Assembly: GCF_900112595.1 (NCBI RefSeq) | Contig: NZ_FOMI01000002.1 | Location: 450,690 to 514,689, forward strand | Length of the DNA stretch: 64,000 bases | DNA from: Algibacter pectinivorans | GTDB lineage: Bacteria > Bacteroidota > Bacteroidia > Flavobacteriales > Flavobacteriaceae | Direction: 5' to 3' | In this document: piece after piece, positions 1 through 9,105 of the stretch | How the letters are laid out: every line of letters starts with the position of its first letter | Numbering within the stretch: position 1 is the stretch's first letter | Translations under genes and position numbers: made by a program | Notes under the pieces: generated by a model | Databases searched by the model: none | Seen by the model: only the letters and a program-made list of their open reading frames with translations | What the model was told of the DNA's origin: nothing

Positions 1-1
1 A

Positions 2-193
2 GAAGATAAGGGCAATGAAGGAGACAAGGAGAAGGAAGACAATAAAAAGCCACAACAGCAACCAGGACAATTATCGCCTCAGCAAATTAAAAGTTTGTTA
101 GAAGCCATGAATAATCAAGAACAAAAAGTTCAAGAAAAAATGAATGCCGAAAAACAAAAAGGTGTTAAAATTAAAACCGATAAAGATTGGTAA
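2..193 (+). CDS. batC: BatC, C-terminal end (partial)
   Basis: An open frame runs in from the left edge and ends at 193. The 63 visible residues are a Lys/Glu/Gln-rich low-complexity stretch, then a helix containing LSPQQIKSLLEAM and a basic tail ending in KDW. This is the usual end of BatC, the TPR protein of the Bacteroidota Bat (aerotolerance) operon. The assignment rests mainly on position directly before batD and batE, because the TPR domain lies outside the window. BatC is thought to act with BatB and BatE as a periplasmic complex. The upstream part of the operon (batA, batB) should lie just to the left. Confidence 0.75.
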   Translation, partial: EDKGNEGDKEKEDNKKPQQQPGQLSPQQIKSLLEAMNNQEQKVQEKMNAEKQKGVKIKTDKDW

Positions 194-308
194 GTTTGAG
201 CTATAAGTTTCGTGCAAGATTTTAAAAACCTTGTAGGGATTAAAAAGAATAAATAAAAATCATTTTGTCGTGCAAAAGGCATAGCCTAAGCATCTCAATT
301 TAATACAA

Positions 309-2081
309 ATGAAAATTATAAAACATTTATACATATTACTCATATTGGTTTCAACTTTGGCATCGGCACAAGTAAAGTTTGATGCAAAGCCTAGTAAAAC
401 CAAATTAGGGATTAACGAGCGCCTGCGTATTGATTTTGAAATGAATCAAGATGGCGATAACTTTAATCCGCCAGATTTTAATGGATTTACCGTTGTAGGT
501 GGCCCAAACCAATCGGTAAGTAATTCGTGGATTAATGGTAAACGCTCCTTTAAAAAAACATACTCTTATTTTTTAGCACCTAAAAAGCGCGGACGTTTTA
601 CAATTTCTCAAGCTACTATAACTATTGATGGTGAAACCTTTAAAACAACACCTTTAAAAATAGAGGTTACAGCTGCAGTAGATATTCCTAAGGATCCTAA
701 CGATCCTAATTATTTAGCGTCAGAAAACATACATTTAGTTGCCGAAATATCTAAAACAAACCCATACCTTAACGAGGCTATTACAGTTGTGTATAAGCTT
801 TATGTGTCGCCTAAAATAGCGGTAGATAATTGGAATGAAATCGATTCGCCTAGGTATAACGATTTTTGGAGCCAAAATATAAATACGCAAGGTCAAAAAG
901 TACAAAACGGAACCTACAAGGGTGAAGATTATCGTTATTTGGTGTTAAGAAAAACGGTTTTATATCCTCAAAAAACAGGCAAGTTAAATTTAGAGCCTTT
1001 AACCTTAGATCTGTCTATGCGTGTGCCGTCTAACAGACGCGATATTTTTGGTAGTTTTTTAATGACGCGTGTTAACCGAACCGTATCTGCAGGTAACCAA
1101 ACCATAAATGTAAAAGCCTTACCTCAAGAAGGTAAACCAGCAGATTTTACAGGTGCTGTTGGCGATTTTAAACTTAATGTATCTTCTTCTAAAACAGAAT
1201 TAGATGCCACAGAGTCCTTATTGTTAAACGTAAAAGTATCTGGAAACGGGAATTTAAAGCTATTTAAACTTCCTAAAATATCGTTACCAAGCTCGTTAGA
1301 AGTTTACGAGCCAGAGCATAAAGAGGATGTTACTACTAACTTATCTGGTATGCAAGGTAGTATTTTAGATAGTTATACGGTAGTGCCTCAGTTTAAAGGT
1401 AAATACCCAATACCGAGTATTTCATTTTCGTATTTCGACTTAAAATCTAAAAGCTACAAAAGGCTCACATCCAACGAAATTGTTATTAATGTGCTAAACG
1501 GTCCGTCAAACAACGCAATAGCATCTAATGCTAATCAGGCGGCCAATAGTAATAAGCAGGCTGTAGTTTTAAATAACGATCAGTTTGCATTTATAAAAAC
1601 AAAAACTAACTTTTCGGCAGTACAGCCAGAATACTTTTTTAAGTCTAGCACGTTTTGGGGCTTACTGCTTTTACCATTTTTAGCAATTCCTTTGGCTATT
1701 TTTATTCGTAAAAAGAAGGCAACACGAGATGCCGATGTATCTGGTAATAAAATTAGAAAAGCCAATAAGCTTGCACGTAAATATTTAAGCAATGCCAAAA
1801 AGGCTTTAGGTAAAAAAGAGGCCTTTTATATCGCTCTAGAGAAAGCGTTACATAATTATTTAAAGGCGAAGTTACAAATTGAAACTAACGAGCTTAGTAA
1901 GGATAAAATTAAGAGTTTATTAGCCGAAAAAGGCGTAGAAAGAAGCGTTATTAAAGATTTTGAAGGAATTTTAGAAAGTTGTGAGTTAGCGCGATATACG
2001 CCAATAGATATTGTGACTATGCAAGAGGATTACGATAAGGCAGCAAAAACTATTTCATTAATCGATAAACAAGCACGTTAA
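309..2081 (+). CDS. batD: BatD, aerotolerance/oxygen tolerance membrane protein
   Basis: This 590-residue protein matches BatD in size and layout. It has a Sec signal peptide (about 1-20, ending ASAQ), a long beta-rich periplasmic region, one transmembrane helix near residues 445-465 followed by RKKK, and a basic cytoplasmic helical tail of about 120 residues. BatD belongs to the Bat operon linked to aerotolerance and envelope stress in Bacteroidota and spirochaetes, and its biochemical role is unsettled. It follows batC after a 115-bp gap with no obvious terminator. Its stop is one base from the batE start, so the two are co-translated or tightly coupled. Confidence 0.93.
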   Translation: MKIIKHLYILLILVSTLASAQVKFDAKPSKTKLGINERLRIDFEMNQDGDNFNPPDFNGFTVVGGPNQSVSNSWINGKRSFKKTYSYFLAPKKRGRFTISQATITIDGETFKTTPLKIEVTAAVDIPKDPNDPNYLASENIHLVAEISKTNPYLNEAITVVYKLYVSPKIAVDNWNEIDSPRYNDFWSQNINTQGQKVQNGTYKGEDYRYLVLRKTVLYPQKTGKLNLEPLTLDLSMRVPSNRRDIFGSFLMTRVNRTVSAGNQTINVKALPQEGKPADFTGAVGDFKLNVSSSKTELDATESLLLNVKVSGNGNLKLFKLPKISLPSSLEVYEPEHKEDVTTNLSGMQGSILDSYTVVPQFKGKYPIPSISFSYFDLKSKSYKRLTSNEIVINVLNGPSNNAIASNANQAANSNKQAVVLNNDQFAFIKTKTNFSAVQPEYFFKSSTFWGLLLLPFLAIPLAIFIRKKKATRDADVSGNKIRKANKLARKYLSNAKKALGKKEAFYIALEKALHNYLKAKLQIETNELSKDKIKSLLAEKGVERSVIKDFEGILESCELARYTPIDIVTMQEDYDKAAKTISLIDKQAR

Positions 2082-2082
2082 T

Positions 2083-2841
2083 ATGAAAAAGATTTTATAC
2101 ATACTATCGTTTTTGGTGAGTTTTTGGGTTTTTGCACAAAACCAAACGCTATTTGAAAAGGCAAATAATTTGTACAACCAAGGGAAATACGCCGAAGCTA
2201 TAGATAACTATAGTTTGATTTTAGAAAGCAAAAAGCATTCGGCAGAGTTGTACTTTAATTTAGCAAATGCCCATTATAAACTCAATAATATTGCGCCAAG
2301 TATTTTTTATTACGAAAAAGCATTACAATTGAAACCTAATGACGCAGAGATAAAAAACAATATAGCTTTTGCTCGAAATATGACTATCGATGCCATTGAT
2401 GTGGTTCCAGATGCAGGGTTTTCCAAACTATTAAATAGTACAACCAAAAAACTGTCTTTTGATGGGTGGGCAAAGGCGTCAGTAGTTTTAGTATTTTGTT
2501 TTGTAGTACTGTTTTTAGTGTATTATTTTGCATATTCAACGCTAAATAAACGCTTATCATTTATTGGCAGTATTGCAGCTTTACTATTTGTGTTTATAAC
2601 ATTGGCTTTTGCTTTTCATAGATTTAATTTAGATAATAAAGATAATCCGGCTATTATTTTTGCTCAGGAAACTAAAGTAAAAAACGATCCAAATGCACGA
2701 GGTGAAGAAGCTTTTAGACTGCATGAAGGAACTAAAGTTCAGGTTGTTGAAACTTATAATGGTTGGAATAAAATTGAACTTTCTGATGGTAAAACAGGCT
2801 GGGTAAAAGCCGAAGATTTAAAGCTAATAAGGATGTTGTAG
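2083..2841 (+). CDS. batE: BatE, TPR and SH3 domain protein
   Basis: The protein has 252 residues: a signal peptide ending VFAQ, two or three TPR units (about 20-90, with FEKANNLYNQGKYAEAIDNY and FNLANAHYKLNN), two transmembrane helices (about 131-150 and 161-182) and a C-terminal bacterial SH3 domain (about 205-250, NGWNKIELSDGKTGWV). This TPR-TM-TM-SH3 order is standard for BatE. The start lies 1 bp after the batD stop. BatE is the last gene of the Bat operon here. The next gene begins 67 bp downstream and is unrelated. Confidence 0.93.
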   Translation: MKKILYILSFLVSFWVFAQNQTLFEKANNLYNQGKYAEAIDNYSLILESKKHSAELYFNLANAHYKLNNIAPSIFYYEKALQLKPNDAEIKNNIAFARNMTIDAIDVVPDAGFSKLLNSTTKKLSFDGWAKASVVLVFCFVVLFLVYYFAYSTLNKRLSFIGSIAALLFVFITLAFAFHRFNLDNKDNPAIIFAQETKVKNDPNARGEEAFRLHEGTKVQVVETYNGWNKIELSDGKTGWVKAEDLKLIRML

Positions 2842-2908
2842 ATTTGTTTTAATTAAAATTTAACTATACTAATGGGTTTATGTGTTATCTTTACTCTTTA
2901 TTTTTTTG

Positions 2909-3205
2909 ATGAAAAAACAAATTACAGCAATATTCTTTTTAGTTTTATTTATGGGTCTCATGTCAGCCCCATCTGTTATTGCTGTGTTAGATGATTCTGT
3001 TGATACATCTATTTTTTATTCTATAGCTGAAGAAGAAGAAAGTGGCAAAACCAAAAACATGCTGTCTCCCTTTTCTTTAGAAAATCATGATTTTTTAGAT
3101 GGTTTCGATTATACAGATCTTCAAAAATTCGGTTATTATTTTAAAAATTACCCGAAACCACATCTTAATTTAATCTCACCACCACCCGACTTTATCATTA
3201 TATAA
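2909..3205 (+). CDS. small secreted protein, unknown function
   Basis: I do not recognise a domain. From the ATG at 2909 it gives 98 residues: a clear signal peptide (MKKQITAIFFLVLFMGLMSAPSV region), an acidic linker (AEEEESGKT) and a C-terminal part ending in SPPPDFIII. A GTG at 2882 would add nine hydrophobic residues, but the ATG followed by KK is a much better signal-peptide start. Short secreted proteins ending in a proline-rich SPPP motif occur beside transporters in Flavobacteriaceae, from my recollection. It precedes a SulP gene by 88 bp, so a partner or accessory role is possible but unproven. Confidence 0.7.
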   Translation: MKKQITAIFFLVLFMGLMSAPSVIAVLDDSVDTSIFYSIAEEEESGKTKNMLSPFSLENHDFLDGFDYTDLQKFGYYFKNYPKPHLNLISPPPDFIII

Positions 3206-3293
3206 TTCCGGTTTTTAGCCTGTATTTATAGGCTTTATAATTAAGTTTAATCGCTTTTGGTTTAAAATATAACCAGAAGGAAAATTATTTTAT

Positions 3294-4886
3294 ATGTTTA
3301 AAAATATTAAAAATGACTTACCAGCAAGTATAGTTGTGTTTTTTGTCGCTTTACCTTTATGTTTAGGTATTGCATTAGCTAGTGGAGCACCTTTATTTTC
3401 CGGTGTTATTGCTGGAATTATTGGTGGTATAGTTGTAGGAGCATTAAGTGGCTCTAAAATTGGAGTTAGTGGTCCTGCGGCAGGTTTAGCAGCTATTGTA
3501 TTAACTGCAATTGGAAACTTAGGTGGTTACGAAAACTTTTTAGTTGCTGTAGTGTTAGCGGGTATTATTCAAATTATTTTTGGAGTTTTAAAAGCCGGGG
3601 TTATCGGTTATTATTTCCCGTCTTCTGTTATAAAAGGTATGTTAACTGGTATAGGTATTATTATTATCTTAAAACAAATTCCTCACTTTTTTGGCTATGA
3701 TGCCGAAGCAGAAGGTGCCGATAGTTTTGTTGAAAGTTCTGGAGAAAATACCTTTTCAGCTTTAGCTAACATATCAGACCATATTATTTTAGGATCTTTA
3801 ATTATTGGAGTTGTGGCTCTAGCCATTATTTTATTTTGGGATAAAGTACTTTCTAAAAAAGCTAAAATATTTCAAATTATTCAAGGGCCAATTGTAGCCG
3901 TAGTATTGGGTATAATTTTTTATGCAGCTACTCAGGATAGTGGTAGCTTATCAATAGCTTCTTCTCACCTCGTTAGTGTGCCAATTCCAGACGATGTTTC
4001 ATCTTTTATAGGCCAGTTTAGTTTTCCTAATTTTGGAGCCATTACAAATCCAGATATATGGATTGTAGCCTTTACAATGGCATTAGTAGCCAGTTTAGAA
4101 ACACTTTTATGTGTCGAAGCAACAGATAAATTAGATCCGCATAAAAACGTAACACCAACCAACAGAGAGTTATTAGCTCAAGGTACAGGAAACATTGTTT
4201 CAGGTTTAATTGGTGGTCTTCCAATTACGCAAGTAATTGTTAGGAGTTCTGCAAATATTCAATCTGGAGGGGTTTCAAAAATGTCTGCCATTCTTCATGG
4301 TTTTTTCCTTTTAATTTCGGTTGTAGTTATTCCTAAACTTTTAAACATGATTCCGTTATCGGTACTTGCAGCTATATTATTAGTTGTAGGTTACAAGTTG
4401 GCTAAACCTAGTTTATTCAAAAAAATGTTCGACTTAGGTTGGAAACAATTTGTGCCTTTCGTGGTAACGGTTTTAGGTATTGTTTTTATCGATTTACTTT
4501 GGGGTATTGGTTTAGGTCTTGCGGTTGGTATTGTTGTAATTCTTTTAAAGAGTTACCAAAACTCTCACTTCTTACATATCGAAGACAAAAGCAACGGTAA
4601 ACACAGAATTAAAATGACTTTAGCCGAAGAGGTTACCTTTTTTAATAAAGGTGCTATCCTTAAAGAATTGGATAGTTTACCTAAAGATACCATGTTAGAG
4701 TTAGACTTAATTAATACGAGGTTTTTGGATAATGATATTATCGAAATCTTAGAAGATTTTCTTTTAAAAGCTGAAGAAAGAAATATAGATATTAAATTAG
4801 TTTCTAAACGTGGTATTGTTCAAAACCCTGAAAGTTTTATAGAGTTTTTTAATGAAAGACCAAAATCGAGTTTAAGTTTAAGTTAA
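3294..4886 (+). CDS. SulP family anion permease with STAS domain (candidate bicarbonate transporter)
   Basis: This 530-residue integral membrane protein has the SulP signature near the N-terminus (DLPASIVVFFVALPLCLGIA), multiple hydrophobic helices to about residue 420 and a short C-terminal STAS-like domain (about 445-520). SulP proteins carry sulfate, bicarbonate or other anions, and BicA of cyanobacteria is a Na+-dependent bicarbonate carrier. Substrate cannot be read from sequence. The following genes encode a Usp-like protein and a beta-carbonic anhydrase with gaps of 5 and 31 bp, which favours inorganic carbon over sulfate. It is probably the first gene of the four-gene operon 3294-7052. 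Confidence 0.93.
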   Translation: MFKNIKNDLPASIVVFFVALPLCLGIALASGAPLFSGVIAGIIGGIVVGALSGSKIGVSGPAAGLAAIVLTAIGNLGGYENFLVAVVLAGIIQIIFGVLKAGVIGYYFPSSVIKGMLTGIGIIIILKQIPHFFGYDAEAEGADSFVESSGENTFSALANISDHIILGSLIIGVVALAIILFWDKVLSKKAKIFQIIQGPIVAVVLGIIFYAATQDSGSLSIASSHLVSVPIPDDVSSFIGQFSFPNFGAITNPDIWIVAFTMALVASLETLLCVEATDKLDPHKNVTPTNRELLAQGTGNIVSGLIGGLPITQVIVRSSANIQSGGVSKMSAILHGFFLLISVVVIPKLLNMIPLSVLAAILLVVGYKLAKPSLFKKMFDLGWKQFVPFVVTVLGIVFIDLLWGIGLGLAVGIVVILLKSYQNSHFLHIEDKSNGKHRIKMTLAEEVTFFNKGAILKELDSLPKDTMLELDLINTRFLDNDIIEILEDFLLKAEERNIDIKLVSKRGIVQNPESFIEFFNERPKSSLSLS

Positions 4887-4891
4887 TAGAT

Positions 4892-5701
4892 ATGAAAGCA
4901 AGTAAATATAAAATATTGGTTCTTTCAGATTTAAAAAAGCACACTGCTAGTACCATAAAAAGTGCTGTAGGTTTAGCAAAAATGGTAGATGCAGAAATTG
5001 ATGTGTTTCATGTTAAGAAACCAACTGATGTTGTTGCTAGCGATAGTCAATTGTCTGCCATCAGAACAATAAATCAAGCATTAAACCAATCGAAAAATAA
5101 AATTGAAAAGCTCATTAATCCGTTTATAGAGGATTATAACGTAAATATTACTTTTAATTATGGTATAGGTAATATTAAATCGGAAATTGAAACTTATATT
5201 GAAAACACTAAGCCCGATTGCATTGTATTGGGTAAGCGTAACACTAAAATTATAAATTTAACTGGCGATCATTTAACAGATTTTATTTTAAAATCCTATA
5301 GCGGCCCGGTGTTAATAGTATCCAAACAAAATGGAATAACACCAGAAACCGATTTACATCTTGGTTTGCTTAATGGGCAATCGCAAGTTTTTAATCAAGA
5401 TTTTAATAGTAGCTTGTTTCAAAACACAAGTGCTCCCTTAAAGTCCTTTAATATTGTTAATAGCAAAAGTACGACTAGTACATTAGGTAATACGCTTAAT
5501 GAAAACACTGTCGATTTTGTTTTTGAAAAAAACGATAACACGATTAAAAAAATAGATCAGTATTTAGAGCAAAATAAGGTTAACTTGTTATTGATTAATC
5601 GTCCGGATAATAAAGGAACAAAAATCAATAATAACTCCGAAATTAAACAAATAATTAATAATGTAAACGTGTCGTTGTTTATAACTAGTAATACACCATA
5701 A
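4892..5701 (+). CDS. universal stress protein (UspA) family protein
   Basis: The 269-residue cytoplasmic protein begins with a typical Usp strand-helix unit (KILVLSDLKKHTASTIKSAVGLA) and has a recognisable ATP-site-like end of the first domain (DCIVLGKRNT, then GPVLIVSK). The second half (about 150-269) looks like a degenerate second Usp domain without an obvious nucleotide motif. Tandem Usp proteins are about this long. It lies 5 bp after the SulP gene and 31 bp before the carbonic anhydrase gene, so it may regulate the transporter. That role is inferred from context only. Confidence 0.85.
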   Translation: MKASKYKILVLSDLKKHTASTIKSAVGLAKMVDAEIDVFHVKKPTDVVASDSQLSAIRTINQALNQSKNKIEKLINPFIEDYNVNITFNYGIGNIKSEIETYIENTKPDCIVLGKRNTKIINLTGDHLTDFILKSYSGPVLIVSKQNGITPETDLHLGLLNGQSQVFNQDFNSSLFQNTSAPLKSFNIVNSKSTTSTLGNTLNENTVDFVFEKNDNTIKKIDQYLEQNKVNLLLINRPDNKGTKINNNSEIKQIINNVNVSLFITSNTP

Positions 5702-5732
5702 CAAGCCGTTTAGATTAAATAAAAAATATATT

Positions 5733-6359
5733 ATGAAAGCACATACAAAAGAAACGCAGTCTACAATGACGCCAGCAAAAGCTATTCAATTCTTAAAAGA
5801 AGGGAACCAAAGATTTCAAAGTAACTTAAAAGCAAACAGAAACCTTTTAGAGCAAGTTAACGATACTAGCGAAGGGCAATTCCCTTTTGCAACTATTTTA
5901 AGTTGTATTGATTCTAGAGTTTCTGCCGAATTAGTATTCGATCAAGGTTTAGGCGATATATTTAGCGTTCGTATTGCAGGAAACTTTGTAAACGAAGATA
6001 TTTTAGGAAGCATGGAATTTGCATGTAAATTAGCAGGAACAAAAGTAATTGTAGTTTTAGGTCATACTAGTTGTGGTGCGGTAAAAGGTGCTTGCGACGA
6101 TGCTAAACTAGGAAATTTAACAGCTATGTTAAGCAAAATTAAACCTGCAGTTTCGGCTGTTGCAGAACCTGCCGATACGAGTTTAAGAAACTCTAAAAAT
6201 TTAGATTTTGTAGATAACGTTTCTAAAAAGAATGTAGAGTTAACCATTGATAGAATACATGCCGAAAGCCCAGTGTTATCTGAAATGGAAAAAAACGGAG
6301 AGATAAAAATTGTTGGTGCTATGTACGATATTAATACAGGAGCAGTAAGTTTTTATTAA
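5733..6359 (+). CDS. beta-class carbonic anhydrase
   Basis: The protein of 208 residues interconverts CO2 and bicarbonate. All expected zinc and active-site residues are visible: C58, D60 and R62 in the CIDSR motif, and H111 and C114 in HTSC. The helical N-terminal arm (PAKAIQFLKEGNQRF) is also typical. There is no signal peptide, so it is cytoplasmic. It is co-oriented and closely spaced with the SulP and Usp genes upstream and a DUF2490 gene 9 bp downstream. In this setting it most likely equilibrates imported bicarbonate with CO2 for carboxylases. Similar SulP/carbonic anhydrase clusters are known from marine flavobacteria. Confidence 0.95.
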   Translation: MKAHTKETQSTMTPAKAIQFLKEGNQRFQSNLKANRNLLEQVNDTSEGQFPFATILSCIDSRVSAELVFDQGLGDIFSVRIAGNFVNEDILGSMEFACKLAGTKVIVVLGHTSCGAVKGACDDAKLGNLTAMLSKIKPAVSAVAEPADTSLRNSKNLDFVDNVSKKNVELTIDRIHAESPVLSEMEKNGEIKIVGAMYDINTGAVSFY

Positions 6360-6368
6360 AACTCTTTT

Positions 6369-7052
6369 ATGATAATAAAAAGTATTAAAAAGAATATAGC
6401 TTTGGTAGTATTAACAGTCATGTTTGTACTACCAAATTTTGTTATTGCTCAAGATAGCGATTTTGGAAATTGGCTTATTTATATTGGTAATAAAAAGCTC
6501 GATTCTAAATGGAACATTCATAACGAGGTACAATACCGAAATTATAATGCTGTTGGCGATTTAGAGCAATTGCTTTTGCGTACAGGATTAGGCTATACTT
6601 TTAACGAAGGTAAAAATAATTTTTTATTGGGTTATGGGTATATACTATCAGAAAACTATATTAATAATACCGATGAAAAAATCTCTGTAAATGAGCATCG
6701 AATTTTTCAGCAATTTACATCCAAACAAAGTGTAGGACGGGTAAAATTAAATCATCGCTACCGTTTCGAGCAGCGTTTTGTTGAAGCCGACTTTAAAATG
6801 AGGTTCAGGTATTTTTTAGGGTTAAGCATTCCGTTAACCATTCAGGAAGAAAACCTTACTAAATTATATTTTTCGGCTTATAACGAGATATTTTTAAATA
6901 CAAAATCGTCCGTTTTCGATAGGAACAGGGTTTATGGAGGCCTTGGCTACCATCTCAATAAAAATATACGAATCGAGGCTGGTTATATGAACCAGTTCTT
7001 TGAAACTTCGGGTAGGGATCAATTTAATATTATAACCTTTGTCAATTTTTAA
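6369..7052 (+). CDS. DUF2490 family outer-membrane beta-barrel protein
   Basis: This 227-residue protein has a signal peptide ending VIAQ (about 1-27) and then alternating amphipathic strands with many aromatic residues, for example DSKWNIHNEVQYRNYN and LNHRYRFEQRF. It ends in a phenylalanine after a hydrophobic strand (FNIITFVNF), as outer-membrane barrels do. The pattern fits DUF2490. It begins 9 bp after the carbonic anhydrase stop and is followed by a strong terminator at 7071-7101, so it closes the operon. A porin-like route for anions across the outer membrane is an attractive inference but is not shown by the sequence. Confidence 0.85.
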   Translation: MIIKSIKKNIALVVLTVMFVLPNFVIAQDSDFGNWLIYIGNKKLDSKWNIHNEVQYRNYNAVGDLEQLLLRTGLGYTFNEGKNNFLLGYGYILSENYINNTDEKISVNEHRIFQQFTSKQSVGRVKLNHRYRFEQRFVEADFKMRFRYFLGLSIPLTIQEENLTKLYFSAYNEIFLNTKSSVFDRNRVYGGLGYHLNKNIRIEAGYMNQFFETSGRDQFNIITFVNF

Positions 7053-7070
7053 AAGGATAATTTTAAAAAA

Positions 7071-7101
7071 AATCAATACTTTAAGTATTGATTTTTTTTT
7101 T
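7071..7101 (+). terminator. intrinsic terminator after the SulP-Usp-CA-DUF2490 operon
   Basis: A perfect 10-bp stem (AATCAATACT paired with AGTATTGATT, 3-nt loop) is followed by a run of at least eight T. It lies 18 bp after the DUF2490 stop and separates this operon from the second SulP gene. Confidence 0.9.
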
Positions 7102-7145
7102 GAATAAAGAAGAGTTAACTTAGTTACTAAAACAATAAACTAAAC

Positions 7146-9008
7146 ATGAAAAATATATTTTCAAACATTAAAGGGGATGCCTTTGGCGGAATTACCGCAG
7201 GTATTGTTGCATTACCTTTAGCACTAGCTTTTGGAGTTTCTTCAGGTTTAGGTCCTACGGCAGGACTATACGGAGCCATTTTTATAAGTTTCTTTGCTGC
7301 ACTTTTTGGTGGCACTAGTACTCAAATTTCTGGGCCTACTGCACCAATGACAGCAGTTAGTATGGTAGTTATTGCAGGTATTATAGCCTCTAACGATGGC
7401 GATGTAAACAAAGCACTGCCCGTTATATTAACCGTATTTTTAATTGCCGGCTTAATGCAAATTGGTTTAGGGGTTTTAGGTTTAGGAAAATACATTAGGT
7501 ACATTCCGTATCCAGTAGTTTCCGGGTTTATGACCGCTATTGGCGTAATTATCCTATTAACTCAAATTTTGCCTTCGTTGGGGTATTACCCAAAAGAAGA
7601 TATGGAATTTGTTAATACCTTTAAGGCGCAAGCCCAAGAGGTTATTTTAGAAAATATTTTAAAAGAAGAAGCTGGCGAAGGTGTTTTAGTTCTTGAAAAC
7701 TTTAAAGAAACTATTAATCGTGCCGACCAAATTTCGCAAGCCGATATTTTAAAGGAGTCTCAAACCTTAGCAGCAAAAGAAGCTTCGGGAGCATTAGGTG
7801 CGGTAAAATCAATTCCTAAAGCGCTTCAAAATATTAATTGGCTAGAGTTAATTTTAGCCTTAGGAACCATATTTATTATTTATGGTTTTAAGCGCATTAC
7901 CAAAGCGGTACCAAGTACTTTGGTGGCTTTAATTGTTATGTCTGGTATTGCCGTTGGTTTTGGTTTAAACTACAGACCCATCGAAGAAATCCCTAGCGGT
8001 TTGCCTCTTCCTAATTTAGAGATTTTTACAAATTTTAATTTGGCAAGTGTTAGTCCGTACATATTTACAGCCTTAACCTTAGCGCTTTTAGGTGCTATCG
8101 ATTCGTTACTAACAAGTGTAGTTGCCGATAATATGACTAAAACCAAACACAAACCAAATAAAGAATTGGTGGGGCAAGGTATTGGTAACACCATTGCAGC
8201 GGTGTTTGGCGGTCTTCCAGGAGCAGGAGCAACTATTAGAACTGTTGTTAACATTACTTCGGGCGGAAAAACAAAGCTTTCAGGAATGATAGCCGGTATC
8301 ATGTTATTAATAATCCTTTTAGGGCTAGGGCCAATAGCCTCCCAAATTCCAGCAGCGGTATTGGCAGGTATATTAATTACTGTAGGTATTGGCGTAATGG
8401 ATTATAAAGGCTTAAAAGCTATTCCTGCTTTACCTAAAGATATTAAAATTGGGCCACTAAAAATGAGCTCAGAGGTATTAATAATGCTTGTAGTTTTATT
8501 CCTGTCTACATTCTGGAATTTAGTTTATGCAGTAGGAATAGGTTTAGTTATAGCGTCTTTAATGTTCATGAAAAAAATTGGAGATTTAACCGCAGAACGA
8601 TCAGATGTTAAAGCCCTTAAAGAAGAAGCTTGGGATGATGAAATAGGATTTCCAGAAAATTTAAAAGAAGAAGTTTTTGTAAAACACTTAAAAGGCCCAT
8701 TATTTTTTGGTTCAACAAGCGATTTTCAAGTATTAACCCAACAAATACCTAATACGGCAAAAACCGTTGTTTTAAGGCTAGGTCGTATGCAATACATGGA
8801 TCAATCCGGACTATACGCTATGGAAGATATGCTCCAAGAGTTAAATAAAAATAAAGTACAAGTCTTATTTGTTGGTTTATTAGACCAACCAAAGTATATG
8901 ATGGAGCGTATTGATATTATCCCAGATATGGTACCAAAAGAGCATATCTTCAGTAATTTTAAAAAATGTATGACATGGATTAAGGAAAACGTTAAAGACG
9001 AGGTTTAA
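7146..9008 (+). CDS. SulP family anion permease with C-terminal STAS domain
   Basis: This 620-residue SulP protein has the family signature (FGGITAGIVALPLALAFGVSSG), about 11-12 hydrophobic helices and a full C-terminal STAS domain (about 505-605). The STAS domain includes YMDQSGLYAME around residue 553, the conserved region used for regulatory contacts or phosphorylation. An insert of about 70 hydrophilic residues (about 155-225) between membrane helices makes it longer than the first SulP protein. It is separated from the carbonic anhydrase operon by a terminator and so is probably transcribed independently. Substrate is unknown: bicarbonate or sulfate are both possible. Confidence 0.93.
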   Translation: MKNIFSNIKGDAFGGITAGIVALPLALAFGVSSGLGPTAGLYGAIFISFFAALFGGTSTQISGPTAPMTAVSMVVIAGIIASNDGDVNKALPVILTVFLIAGLMQIGLGVLGLGKYIRYIPYPVVSGFMTAIGVIILLTQILPSLGYYPKEDMEFVNTFKAQAQEVILENILKEEAGEGVLVLENFKETINRADQISQADILKESQTLAAKEASGALGAVKSIPKALQNINWLELILALGTIFIIYGFKRITKAVPSTLVALIVMSGIAVGFGLNYRPIEEIPSGLPLPNLEIFTNFNLASVSPYIFTALTLALLGAIDSLLTSVVADNMTKTKHKPNKELVGQGIGNTIAAVFGGLPGAGATIRTVVNITSGGKTKLSGMIAGIMLLIILLGLGPIASQIPAAVLAGILITVGIGVMDYKGLKAIPALPKDIKIGPLKMSSEVLIMLVVLFLSTFWNLVYAVGIGLVIASLMFMKKIGDLTAERSDVKALKEEAWDDEIGFPENLKEEVFVKHLKGPLFFGSTSDFQVLTQQIPNTAKTVVLRLGRMQYMDQSGLYAMEDMLQELNKNKVQVLFVGLLDQPKYMMERIDIIPDMVPKEHIFSNFKKCMTWIKENVKDEV

Positions 9009-9071
9009 ATGTACTAAAATCAATTTAAAAAAGGATTTGTAACCTCTAAAATACAAAAACATAAGTATAGT

Positions 9072-9105
9072 AAAAAAAAGCCGCTTTTAAAAGCGGCTTT
9101 TTTTT
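9072..9105. terminator. bidirectional terminator between SulP and cvpA
   Basis: A perfect inverted repeat (A-run, GCCGCTTTT, AAAAGCGGC, T-run) serves both strands. It follows the second SulP gene on the plus strand and overlaps the stop codon of cvpA on the minus strand. Confidence 0.92.

Noticed and set aside
2882-2908. GTG-initiated upstream extension of the small secreted protein.
   Set aside because: It adds a hydrophobic stretch before MKK and spoils the normal basic start of a signal peptide.
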